Of a stretch of DNA of 64,000 nucleotides, positions 1 through 7,783 are shown in pieces. The stretch is taken from positions 5,270,001 through 5,334,000 of the forward strand of contig NZ_CP186694.1 in assembly GCF_049532965.1 (NCBI RefSeq). The letters are read 5' to 3'. This stretch comes from Roseateles sp049532965. Its GTDB lineage: Bacteria > Pseudomonadota > Gammaproteobacteria > Burkholderiales > Burkholderiaceae_C. A program made the position numbers and the translations under genes. The notes under the pieces were generated by a model. The model was not told the origin of the DNA. It worked only from the letters and a program-made list of their open reading frames with translations, and ran no database searches. Position 1 is the first letter of the stretch; each line of letters begins with the position of its first letter.

Positions 1-207
1 GTTGGGCCGCTTGCCGGCCTCGACCTCCTGGAAGCGCTCCTTGAGCCATTCGCGATAGCGTTCATCGGACTGGTCGTCGCGGGCGACGGCCAGGATGCGG
101 CCCCCCTCGGGCAGCTTGCCGTGACGGAAGGCCTGGAACAGCGCGGGCATCAGCTTGCGCCACGTCAGATCACCGGTACCACCAAAAAAGACGAGATCGA
201 AGGACAT
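1..207 (-). CDS. zwf: Glucose-6-phosphate 1-dehydrogenase, N-terminal part (runs off the left edge)
   Basis: The first 69 codons are visible, beginning with ATG at 207. The N-terminus has the NADP-binding motif FFGGTGDLTWRKLMPALF (about residues 7-24), which is diagnostic for this family. The enzyme oxidises glucose-6-phosphate to 6-phosphogluconolactone and makes NADPH in the cytoplasm; it feeds the oxidative pentose phosphate and Entner-Doudoroff routes. The gene is divergent from tal-pgi, so three genes acting around glucose-6-phosphate share one promoter region, which carries a HexR-like palindrome at 256-270. The remainder of the gene, including the active site, lies outside the window. 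Confidence 0.95.
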   Translation of the reverse strand, partial: MSFDLVFFGGTGDLTWRKLMPALFQAFRHGKLPEGGRILAVARDDQSDERYREWLKERFQEVEAGKRPN

Positions 208-255
208 GAGCGCGGCGCCCGCATCGGGGCGTAAGAGTTGTTGGCGATGTCTTGA

Positions 256-270
256 TGTAACGAAGTTACC
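256..270. promoter_or_regulatory. Candidate HexR operator in the zwf-tal intergenic region
   Basis: TGTAACGAAGTTACC is an inverted repeat (GTAAC-GAA-GTTAC) close to the proteobacterial HexR consensus TGTAAT-N3-ATTACA. HexR is an RpiR-family repressor that commonly controls zwf and Entner-Doudoroff genes and responds to KDPG. On the minus strand a possible -10 (CATAAT, 279-274) and a -35-like TTGACC (305-300) lie just upstream, with a long 20-bp spacer. The palindrome would fall near the zwf transcription start. The site is seen directly; the regulator is inferred and hexR is not in the window. Confidence 0.55.
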
Positions 271-492
271 GGAATTATGATGCCCCAGTTTCTTGGGCCG
301 GTCAACGTGGCCGCAGGCCGCCGGAGCGGGTGACGCGAGCGGGTCTAATACGGGCTTTCCCGTGGAGGCCTGCCGACCCGCCCCGTCTTTCGTCCCCTGT
401 CGCGGGGCAAGGCCGATGCCCTCGGGATGCCGCCCCTGGCCCTCATCCTTTTCGTTGACCGCCTCAGAACGCCGTCCGGCGCCCACATGCTC

Positions 493-1443
493 ATGAACCA
501 GCTCGAACAACTCAAGGCCTTCACCACCGTTGTTGCCGACACCGGCAACTTCAAGCAGCTGGCGCAGTTCACGCCGCGCGACGCGACGACGAACCCGTCG
601 CTGATCCTGAAGGCGGTGCAGTCGCCCGATTACGCGCACCTGCTGGAGGACACCGTCGCGGCCAGCCGGACCGACACGCTGGACCTGATCGTGGACAAGG
701 TGCTGGTGGCCTTCGGCCTGGAGATCCTGAAGGTGGTGCCGGGCCGTGTGTCGACCGAGGTCGATGCGCGCCTGAGCTTCGACACCGTCGCGACGCTGGC
801 GCGCGCGCGCCGCCTGATCCGCATGTACGAGGACGCCGGCATCGGCCGCGACCGCGTGCTGATCAAGATCGCGTCGACGTGGGAGGGCATCCAGGCCGCG
901 CGCGAACTGGAGCTCGAGGGCATCCGCACCAACCTGACGCTGCTGTTCTCGTTCTGCCAGGCGGTGGCCTGCGGGGAGAACGGCATCCAGCTGATCTCGC
1001 CCTTCGTCGGCCGCATCTACGACTGGTACAAGAAGGCCGCCGGCCCGAACTGGGACGAGGCCGCGAACGCCGGCGTCAACGATCCGGGCGTGAAGTCGGT
1101 GACCGCCATCTTCAACTACTTCAAGAAGCAGGGCATCAAGACCGAGGTCATGGGCGCCAGCTTCCGCAACATCGGCCAGATCCAGGCGCTCGCCGGATGC
1201 GACCTGCTGACGATCAGCCCCGACCTGCTGGCGCAGTTGCAAGGCAATGAGGCCGCGTTGCCGCGCGCGCTCGATGCCGAAGCGGCCAAGGCGCTGGATT
1301 TGCCCAAGGTCTCGTTCAACGAAGCGGCCTTCCGCTTTGCCCTCAACCAGGACGCCATGGCCACCGAGAAGCTGGCCGAAGGCATCCGTCTGTTTGCCGC
1401 CGATGCCGGCAAGCTGGACCAGATGATCGAAAGCCTGCGATGA
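493..1443 (+). CDS. tal: Transaldolase
   Basis: 316 aa, matching TalB-type transaldolases. It transfers the dihydroxyacetone unit from sedoheptulose-7-phosphate to glyceraldehyde-3-phosphate in the non-oxidative pentose phosphate pathway. The N-terminus (FTTVVADTGNF, then DATTNPSLILK near residue 30-40) is classical, and the Schiff-base lysine lies in VLIKIASTWEG at about residue 125. I chose ATG at 493 because the family begins within a few residues of it; ATG at 487 would add two residues. No clear Shine-Dalgarno is visible. The stop overlaps the pgi start (ATGA), so the two genes are translationally coupled. Confidence 0.96.
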   Translation: MNQLEQLKAFTTVVADTGNFKQLAQFTPRDATTNPSLILKAVQSPDYAHLLEDTVAASRTDTLDLIVDKVLVAFGLEILKVVPGRVSTEVDARLSFDTVATLARARRLIRMYEDAGIGRDRVLIKIASTWEGIQAARELELEGIRTNLTLLFSFCQAVACGENGIQLISPFVGRIYDWYKKAAGPNWDEAANAGVNDPGVKSVTAIFNYFKKQGIKTEVMGASFRNIGQIQALAGCDLLTISPDLLAQLQGNEAALPRALDAEAAKALDLPKVSFNEAAFRFALNQDAMATEKLAEGIRLFAADAGKLDQMIESLR

Positions 1444-3068
1444 CCGAGTTCCCGCGTTGCGACCGCACCCCCAGTTGGGAGGCGCTCCAGTCCCATTTCC
1501 AGCAGTCCGGCGCGTCGTTCGACCTGCGTCAGGCCTTCGACGCGGATCCGGAGCGTTTCCGGACCTGGTCCATCCAGGCGCCGGGCGTGTTCGCCGATCT
1601 GTCGAAGAACCTGATCGACACCCGCACGCTGGAACTGCTGCTGGACCTGGCCGCCGACGTGCGGCTGGAGGCGCAACGTGAGGCCCTGTTCAACGGCGAT
1701 CCGATCAATCACACCGAAGGACGCGCGGTGCTGCACACGGCGCTGCGGGCGCCGGCGGGGCAGGGGCCGTTCAGCGACGAGGTGCAGGCCTCGCTCACCC
1801 GCATGCTGGCCTTTGCGGACGCTGTGCGCGACCAGGGCAAGAGCGGCATCACCGATGTCGTGCACATCGGCATCGGCGGCTCGGACCTCGGGCCGGCGAT
1901 GGTCGTGCAGGCGCTTCAGTCCTACGTCCCGGCCGGGCTGAAGCTGCATTTCGTCTCCAATGTCGATGGGCATGACCTGGCCCCGGTGCTGAGGGGGCTC
2001 GATCCCCGGACCACCCAGTTCATCGTTGCGTCGAAGACCTTCACGACGCAGGAAACGCTGGCCAACGCGCAGGCCGCCAAGGCCTGGTTCCTGCGCAGCG
2101 GCGGCACCGACGTCGCGCGGCATTTCGCCGCGACCACAAGCAATGCCAAGGCCGCGGCGGAATTCGGCATCGACACCACCTTCGGCTTCTGGGACTGGGT
2201 CGGCGGGCGGTATTCGCTGTGGTCCGTGATCGGGCTGCCGATCGCGATCGCCATCGGCTCCGAGCGCTTCCGCGAACTGCTGGCCGGTGCGCATGCGATG
2301 GACCGGCATTTCCGGGAGGCGCCCGCGGTCGGCAATCTGCCGGTGATCCTCGGGCTGCTGGACGTCTGGTATCGCAACTTCCATCGCTTCACCAGCCGTT
2401 CGGTGGCCCCTTACCACCAGGGTCTGAGGCGCTTGCCGGCTTACCTCCAGCAACTGGAGATGGAAAGCAACGGCAAGGGCGTCGACCGTGGCGGCCGCGC
2501 GCTGGGCTTCGGCACCAGCCCGGTGGTCTGGGGCGAGGCAGGCACCAACGGGCAGCACGCCTACTTCCAGATGCTGCACCAGGGCACCGACGTGATTCCG
2601 GTGGAGTTCATCGCCGTCAAGACGCCGAACTTCGGCGCGCATGTCGACGGCGAGCTGCTCGACAAGCTCAAGGACCAGCATGTGAAGCTGCTGGCGAACT
2701 GCCTGGCGCAATCGCAGGCCTTGATGCAGGGCAAGTCCGCCGAGGTCGCCCGCACCGAGCAGGCGCCCACCGCATCGAAGGACCTGGACCGCGACGTGCT
2801 CGCGAAGCACCGCAGCTTCCCGGGCAACCGGCCGAGCACGACGCTGGTGCTGGACGCACTGACACCGTCGTCGCTGGGCGCGCTCATCGCGCTGTACGAG
2901 CACCGGGTGTTTGTCAGCGGTGCCGTGTGGGGCATCAACAGCTTCGACCAGTGGGGCGTGGAACTGGGCAAGGCGCTGTGCAACAGCCTGTTGCCCCGTC
3001 TGGCCAGCGGCGATGCGACCGGGCTGGACGCGTCCACGGCGGGCTTGCTCGCCAAGGTGCGCGGCTGA
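1440..3068 (+). CDS. pgi: Glucose-6-phosphate isomerase
   Basis: 542 aa, close to the 549 aa of the E. coli enzyme. It interconverts glucose-6-phosphate and fructose-6-phosphate. The PGI signature DWVGGRYSLWSVIGL, the catalytic glutamate in the MESNGKG segment, the catalytic histidine in QHAYFQMLHQGTD and the lysine-containing ELGK near the C-terminus are all present. The start overlaps the tal stop by four bases. In this order tal-pgi, divergent from zwf, would balance glycolytic, gluconeogenic and pentose phosphate flux under shared control. Confidence 0.97.
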   Translation: MTEFPRCDRTPSWEALQSHFQQSGASFDLRQAFDADPERFRTWSIQAPGVFADLSKNLIDTRTLELLLDLAADVRLEAQREALFNGDPINHTEGRAVLHTALRAPAGQGPFSDEVQASLTRMLAFADAVRDQGKSGITDVVHIGIGGSDLGPAMVVQALQSYVPAGLKLHFVSNVDGHDLAPVLRGLDPRTTQFIVASKTFTTQETLANAQAAKAWFLRSGGTDVARHFAATTSNAKAAAEFGIDTTFGFWDWVGGRYSLWSVIGLPIAIAIGSERFRELLAGAHAMDRHFREAPAVGNLPVILGLLDVWYRNFHRFTSRSVAPYHQGLRRLPAYLQQLEMESNGKGVDRGGRALGFGTSPVVWGEAGTNGQHAYFQMLHQGTDVIPVEFIAVKTPNFGAHVDGELLDKLKDQHVKLLANCLAQSQALMQGKSAEVARTEQAPTASKDLDRDVLAKHRSFPGNRPSTTLVLDALTPSSLGALIALYEHRVFVSGAVWGINSFDQWGVELGKALCNSLLPRLASGDATGLDASTAGLLAKVRG

Positions 3069-3110
3069 GCCCGCATTTCACTTTCCCGACAAGCCGTAGA
3101 GAACCTCTCC

Positions 3111-3734
3111 ATGAAGATCGTGTTCGACTTTGGCGCGGTGCTGTTTCGTTGGCATCCGCCGAGTTTCCTGGCCCGCGTGTGGGCCCATCGCGTCGCTGAC
3201 GAGATCGAGGGCGCGGAGATCGCCAAGCATTTCTTCCAGGCCTACAGCGGTGACTGGGGCGCCTTCGACCAGGGGCTGGCCGATGCGTCGACGACCGCTG
3301 ACCGGATCCACGCGCGCACCGGCTGGCCGCGCGACGAGATCGTCGCGGTGATGGATGCGGTGCCGTCGGAGCTGAAGCTGATCGAAGGCTCCGCCGCACT
3401 GATCCAGGAGCTGAAAGCGCAAGGACACACGCTGCACTACTTGTCCAACATGCCCGAGCCGTACGCCGATTACCTCGAGCAGACCTTTCCGCTGAACGAG
3501 TGGTTCGTGTCCGGCGTGTTCTCGGGCCGGGTGAAGCAGTCCAAGCCGTCGCGCGAGATCTTCGACCTGGCGCGCGAGCAGTTCCAGGCGGAGGCGCGGG
3601 AGCTGCTGTTCCTGGACGACCATCCGGCCAACATCGCGGCCGCAAAGGCGCTCGGCTGGCACGGCCATCTGTTCACGACGCCGGAACTGGCGCGGGCGGA
3701 GCTGGTGCAGCGCGGACTGCTGCCGGCCGGATGA
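3111..3734 (+). CDS. HAD-family phosphatase (YihX-like subfamily IA)
   Basis: 207 aa HAD hydrolase. Motif I is FDFGAVLF, with the nucleophile aspartate at residue 6; the usual second aspartate is replaced by glycine, as in the YihX (glucose-1-phosphate phosphatase) branch. Motif II is HYLSNMP, the motif III lysine lies in KQSKPSREIF, and motif IV is LFLDDHPAN. The gene starts 42 bp after pgi and is probably in the same transcript, which suits a sugar-phosphate substrate, but the substrate cannot be read from sequence. A hairpin follows at 3765-3784. Confidence 0.85.
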   Translation: MKIVFDFGAVLFRWHPPSFLARVWAHRVADEIEGAEIAKHFFQAYSGDWGAFDQGLADASTTADRIHARTGWPRDEIVAVMDAVPSELKLIEGSAALIQELKAQGHTLHYLSNMPEPYADYLEQTFPLNEWFVSGVFSGRVKQSKPSREIFDLAREQFQAEARELLFLDDHPANIAAAKALGWHGHLFTTPELARAELVQRGLLPAG

Positions 3735-3763
3735 CCCTGGCGGTCCGGCGGCGCGCAAATGCG

Positions 3764-3791
3764 AAACCGGCCTGACGGCCGGTTCGTTCGT
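3764..3791. terminator. Bidirectional hairpin between HAD phosphatase and yacG
   Basis: AACCGGCC-TGAC-GGCCGGTT forms a perfect 8-bp stem with a 4-nt loop (3765-3784), followed by TTCGTTCGTTC. It sits between convergent genes, as a shared terminator would. The T-tract is weak. Confidence 0.6.
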
Positions 3792-4001
3792 TCACTTGGA
3801 GGCGTCGTCCTCGTCGATGGTGGTCGGCGGTGCCGCCACGCGGAACGATTCGTCGGACCAGTGGCCCAGGTCGATCAAGCGGCAGCGCTCGCTGCAGAAT
3901 GGGCGCCAAGTATTGCTGGGTGCGAACAGACTGTCGCCGCCGCAGGTGGGGCAGGGGACGATGCGCGGGGCCGGCGTGGCGGGGATGAATTTCTCGGGCA
4001 T
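3792..4001 (-). CDS. yacG: DNA gyrase inhibitor YacG
   Basis: 69 aa zinc-binding protein. The two halves of the zinc site are CPTCGG (residues 17-22) and CSERCRLIDLGHW (starting near residue 36), the YacG fingerprint; the acidic tail IDEDDASK is also typical. YacG binds GyrB and inhibits gyrase in E. coli. It is the last gene of the minus-strand coaE-zapD-yacG set, a conserved neighbourhood next to pilBCD in betaproteobacteria. Confidence 0.93.
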   Translation of the reverse strand: MPEKFIPATPAPRIVPCPTCGGDSLFAPSNTWRPFCSERCRLIDLGHWSDESFRVAAPPTTIDEDDASK

Positions 4002-4029
4002 GACGGGATCTCGGTACAGCAGAGGCTCG

Positions 4030-4794
4030 TCAGGAGCACAGGGTCAGTTCAAAGGTGGCGTCGACCGGTGCCGGTTTCAAGCGCCCATCCTCGTCCTGCC
4101 GCATCAGCCGGATCGACACCATCAACCGATGTCCGCTGATCTCGGGCACCAGCCCCAGGCTCGGATCGATCCGCATGCGCAGCAGCTGGAAGCTGCGTCC
4201 CGGCGGCAGGCTTTGCTGGTACTGCCCGGCATGGGCGGCGACCTTGTGCGGCGAGCCGCTGTCCCGCAGCAGCCCCAATAGCACATTGAGCGCCTCGGCC
4301 ATCGGCATCAGCGTCTGCGCCCACTGCATCAGGTCGTTGCGGCGGCGCACCGGCAGCAGCTGCTGCCACGCGTAGTAGGCAGGCAGGTCGAACTCGCAGG
4401 TGCCGCCCGGGATCGAGATCCGGCTGCGGATGCTCATCAGCCATTCGTTGGTCGTGAGCGCATGGCCGGCTTTGCCGGGCAGCTGGTTGAGCTTGTCGAA
4501 CGCGGCGTCGATGCGGCCGACCACCTCGTCCAGCACGGCTTCCGACACCGCCGGATTGCCTCTGTAGCCGTTGAACTGCGTGCGATGGCGATCCAGCTCC
4601 TTGAGCAGGTCGGCCTTCAGGTCGGCGCGCGAGGCGACGTCCATGACTTCGAAGATGGTGGCCAGTGCGAAGTGGTGATCCAGCGCGGTGTCCCGCGCCA
4701 TCAGCTGCCCTAGCCGATCGAACAGGTGTTCGAGCCTGAGCATCGTGCGGATGCTCTCGTTGAACGGGTATTCGTAGAGGACCAAGTCGACCAT
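4030..4794 (-). CDS. zapD: Cell division protein ZapD
   Basis: 254 aa. ZapD cross-links FtsZ filaments at the division ring. It aligns by eye with E. coli ZapD (LxEYPFNE near the N-terminus, LLKELDR, RISIPGGTCEFDLPAY, PEISGHR). ATG at 4794 is preceded by AAAGGG and places the family's N-terminal LYEYPFNE at residues 6-13; ATG at 4815 is an in-frame alternative giving seven more residues. It lies between coaE and yacG as in related genomes. Confidence 0.94.
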   Translation of the reverse strand: MVDLVLYEYPFNESIRTMLRLEHLFDRLGQLMARDTALDHHFALATIFEVMDVASRADLKADLLKELDRHRTQFNGYRGNPAVSEAVLDEVVGRIDAAFDKLNQLPGKAGHALTTNEWLMSIRSRISIPGGTCEFDLPAYYAWQQLLPVRRRNDLMQWAQTLMPMAEALNVLLGLLRDSGSPHKVAAHAGQYQQSLPPGRSFQLLRMRIDPSLGLVPEISGHRLMVSIRLMRQDEDGRLKPAPVDATFELTLCS

Positions 4795-4861
4795 CCCTTT
4801 GCGGCAAGCGGCCATTGTTCCACAGTGCGTCGGGGCATCACCCCAACGGGGGGAGGGGTGG

Positions 4862-5455
4862 TCAGAAGAGGGGACTGGCCAGCAGCCGGCGTACCTCGTC
4901 ACGCAACTGCGGCAGCGTGATGCCGTCGTTGTAGAGGACCGCATCGGCGGCGGCCCGGCGCTGAGTGCGCGAGGCCTGCTGCGCCACGATCGCGCGCACT
5001 GCGCCCTCGCTGAGGTGGGATCGCACCATGACGCGCTCGACCTGCGTGTCCTCGCGGCAGTCGACGACCAACACACGATCCACCAGCGCGCGCCACCGGC
5101 CGGATTCCACCAGCAAGGGCACGTCGAAGAGCAGGGCCTGGCCCGGTGCCGCAAGTGCCGCTTGCCGTGCGGTTTCGGCGCCGATCAGCGGATGGAGGAT
5201 GGCCTCGAGCGCTCGCTTTGCCGCGGGATCGCGGAACGCCAGTTCGCGCATGGCGGCGCGGTCCAGCGCGCCATCGGCAGCGACAAAGGCCGGTCCGAAT
5301 TGCGCTGCGATGGCAGGCATCGCCGCACCGCCGGGCAAGGTGAGCGCGCGCGCGATCGCGTCGGTGTCGATCAGCCGCATGCCGCCGAATTCCACCAGCG
5401 CCGCGGCGACCGTGCTCTTGCCGCTGCCGATGCCGCCGGTCAGGCCGATGCGCAT
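4862..5455 (-). CDS. coaE: Dephospho-CoA kinase
   Basis: 197 aa. Catalyses the last step of coenzyme A synthesis, phosphorylating dephospho-CoA. The start MRIGLTGGIGSGKST contains the P-loop right at the N-terminus, and DTDAIAR follows at about residue 32. ATG at 5455 is the only start consistent with the family. The gene begins 19 bp after the pilD stop, so it is probably read through from the pilus genes. Confidence 0.96.
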   Translation of the reverse strand: MRIGLTGGIGSGKSTVAAALVEFGGMRLIDTDAIARALTLPGGAAMPAIAAQFGPAFVAADGALDRAAMRELAFRDPAAKRALEAILHPLIGAETARQAALAAPGQALLFDVPLLVESGRWRALVDRVLVVDCREDTQVERVMVRSHLSEGAVRAIVAQQASRTQRRAAADAVLYNDGITLPQLRDEVRRLLASPLF

Positions 5456-5474
5456 GCCGGCTCCGATGAGGCCG

Positions 5475-6419
5475 TCAGCCCGCTCGCAGTCCCAGCCACA
5501 CCGCGACCTGCGAGGTGCCGACCAGCAGCACTGCCAGGCCGCCACCGGCCAGGAACGGTCCGAACGGGACGTAGCGGCCTTCGCGCAGGCCACCGGTGAG
5601 CTTCAGGCCGATGCCGACGACCGCGCCGATCAACGACGCGAACAGCGCCACCGGCAGCACCATCTGCCAGCCCAGCCAGGCGCCGAGTGCCGCCAGCAGC
5701 TTGAAGTCGCCGTAGCCCATCCCCTCCTTGCCGGTCGCCAGCTTGAACAGCCAGTAGATCGACCAGAGCGACAGATAGCCGGCGACGGCACCAATCAGCG
5801 CGTCGGACAACGTGACAGGGATCCAGCCCGCGCCCGCCGCGATCAGGCCGGCCCACAGCAGCGGCTGGTTGATGCTGTCCGGCAGCAGGGTCGTGTCCCA
5901 GTCGATGCCGGCCAGCGCCACCAGCGCCGCGGCAAAACCGCAGTACAGCAGCGTCGCCGGTTGAGCGCCGAGGCGCCATGCGATGCCTGCGAAGAGCAGT
6001 CCCGTCAGCAACTCGACGAAGGGATAACGTGCCGAGATCCGCGCCTTGCAGGACGCGCATTTCCCGCCCAGGCGCAGCCAGCCGATCAGCGGCAGGTTCT
6101 CATGCCAGCGCAGCCGATGACCGCAGTGAGGGCAACGCGACGCGGGCCGCACCAGCGAAAACGCCGGCTGGCGATCGAGCGCGTCCCGCAGCGGCACCGC
6201 CGCGGCCGCCAGGCGCTGCGCCTGGGCGGCATCGATGCCGGCATGCGTGCGCAGTTCCTCCTCGAGGCCCAACTGGTCGGCGCACTCTGACAGCCACGCC
6301 CGTTGCATCATCACCGGCAGCCGGTAGATGACGACGTTCAGGAAGCTGCCCACGCACAGGCCGATCAGGCCGAGGTACGCGGGCGAGAGCAGCGCTTCCA
6401 GCAGACTCCGGTCCAGCAC
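5475..6419 (-). CDS. pilD: Type IV prepilin peptidase / N-methyltransferase
   Basis: 314 aa inner-membrane aspartic protease that cleaves and N-methylates type IV pilins and type II secretion pseudopilins. The N-terminus has the GSFLNVVIYRLP motif, followed by the four-cysteine zinc site CPHCGH...CASCKA. The two catalytic aspartates are in the GIDWDTTLLPD and GYGDFKLLAALGAWLGW segments. Multiple hydrophobic helices fill the C-terminal half. It abuts pilC directly (no gap) and lies in pilB-pilC-pilD order. Confidence 0.96.
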   Translation of the reverse strand: MLDRSLLEALLSPAYLGLIGLCVGSFLNVVIYRLPVMMQRAWLSECADQLGLEEELRTHAGIDAAQAQRLAAAAVPLRDALDRQPAFSLVRPASRCPHCGHRLRWHENLPLIGWLRLGGKCASCKARISARYPFVELLTGLLFAGIAWRLGAQPATLLYCGFAAALVALAGIDWDTTLLPDSINQPLLWAGLIAAGAGWIPVTLSDALIGAVAGYLSLWSIYWLFKLATGKEGMGYGDFKLLAALGAWLGWQMVLPVALFASLIGAVVGIGLKLTGGLREGRYVPFGPFLAGGGLAVLLVGTSQVAVWLGLRAG

Positions 6420-7658
6420 TTACACCACCGAGCCCAGCTTGAAGATGGGCAGGTACATCGAGACCACGATGCCGCCGATCAGCCCGCCCAGGAACACGAT
6501 GATGATGGGCTCCATCAGGCTGGACAGCGATTTCACGGCGTCGTCGACCTCTTCTTCGTAGAAGTCGGCCGCCTTGCCGAGCATGTGGTCCAGCGAGCCG
6601 GATTCCTCGCCGATCGACGACATCTGCAGGACCATGATCGGGAAGATGCCGGTGGTCTGCATCGATGTCGTCAACGACGCGCCGGTCGACACATCGCGCT
6701 GGATCTTCTCGGTGGCTTCGACGAACACGGCGTTGCCCGAGGCACCCCCGACCGAGTCCAGTGCTTCCACCAGCGGCACGCCCGCGGCGAACATGGTCGC
6801 CAGCGTGCGCGTCCAGCGCGCCACCGCCGACTTGTAGACCAGTTGGCCGAAGATGGGGACCTTCAGCAGCAACCGGTCCATGAACTTCTGCATCTTCTCG
6901 GAGCGCTTCCAGCTCTGGAAGAAGAAGTACAGGCCGCCGCCAATCACGCCGAAGATCAGCCACCAGTAGGCTACGAAGATCTCGGACAGTGCCATCACGA
7001 ACAGCGTCGGCGCGGGCAGGTCAGCGCCGAAGGACTTGAACACGTCCTTGAAGGCCGGGATCACGAAGATCATGATCACCGCCGTCACGACGAAGGCCAC
7101 GACCAGCACCGCAATCGGATACGTCAGGGCCGACTTGATCTTGCCCTTCAGCGCGACGGTCTTTTCCTGGTAGATCGCCAGGCGGTCGAGCAGCGCTTCG
7201 AGGATACCGCCTTGCTCGCCGGCCTCGACCAGGTTGCAGTACAGCGCGTCGAAGTAGAGCGGATGCTTGCGGAAGGCCGCGGACAGCGAGGTGCCGGTCT
7301 CGACGTCCTGGCGGATGTCGTTCAGCAGCTTGGTCAGGCGGGGGTTGGGGCTGCCTCGCGCGACGATGTCGAAGGCCTGCAGCAGCGGCACGCCGGCGCG
7401 CATCATCGTCGCCAGCTGGCGCGTGAAGATGGCGATGTCCTTCTGCTTGATCGACTTGCCGCCAGAGCTGCGGCGCTTCTTGATCTTGGTGACCAGGATG
7501 CCCTGACGCCGCAGCGAGGCGCTGATGACCGCCTCGCCGCCGGCCCGCATCTCGCCCCGCATGATCTTGCCGTTGCGGTCCTTGCCTTCCCACTCGAAGA
7601 CGAATTCCTTGATGCCTTTGTTGGCCGCGCTTTTCGCGCCTGCGGTCGTGGTCGCCAT
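6420..7658 (-). CDS. pilC: Type IV pilus inner-membrane platform protein PilC
   Basis: 412 aa T2SS F/PilC family. Two homologous cytoplasmic domains (each with the FTRQLATMMRAGVPLLQAFD-like motif; the second copy is WTRTLATMFAAGVPLVEALD) alternate with about three membrane helices. PilC couples the PilB/PilT motors to pilin insertion. The N-terminus FVFEWEGKDRNGKIMRGE is typical. It lies 125 bp downstream of pilB. Confidence 0.96.
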   Translation of the reverse strand: MATTTAGAKSAANKGIKEFVFEWEGKDRNGKIMRGEMRAGGEAVISASLRRQGILVTKIKKRRSSGGKSIKQKDIAIFTRQLATMMRAGVPLLQAFDIVARGSPNPRLTKLLNDIRQDVETGTSLSAAFRKHPLYFDALYCNLVEAGEQGGILEALLDRLAIYQEKTVALKGKIKSALTYPIAVLVVAFVVTAVIMIFVIPAFKDVFKSFGADLPAPTLFVMALSEIFVAYWWLIFGVIGGGLYFFFQSWKRSEKMQKFMDRLLLKVPIFGQLVYKSAVARWTRTLATMFAAGVPLVEALDSVGGASGNAVFVEATEKIQRDVSTGASLTTSMQTTGIFPIMVLQMSSIGEESGSLDHMLGKAADFYEEEVDDAVKSLSSLMEPIIIVFLGGLIGGIVVSMYLPIFKLGSVV

Positions 7659-7783
7659 ATCACCTCCTGCCGTCGCGCCAGGCGACTGGCGCTCCCAATC
7701 TTTGACTCGTTCGAACGGTCCCGGCGGCCAGACGCCAGACGCGCGAACGCGGCGCCCGAGGACGCCGCGCCAGGTTCACGCGT

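Noticed and set aside
1116..2903. Long minus-strand open frame opposite tal/pgi (595 codons)
   Set aside because: It is a GC-rich shadow frame with biased Arg/Gly/His/Gln content and no recognisable domain; tal and pgi on the other strand are certain.
3111..3734. Inactive HAD protein because motif I lacks the second aspartate
   Set aside because: The YihX-like branch naturally has D-x-G at this place and the other motifs are intact.
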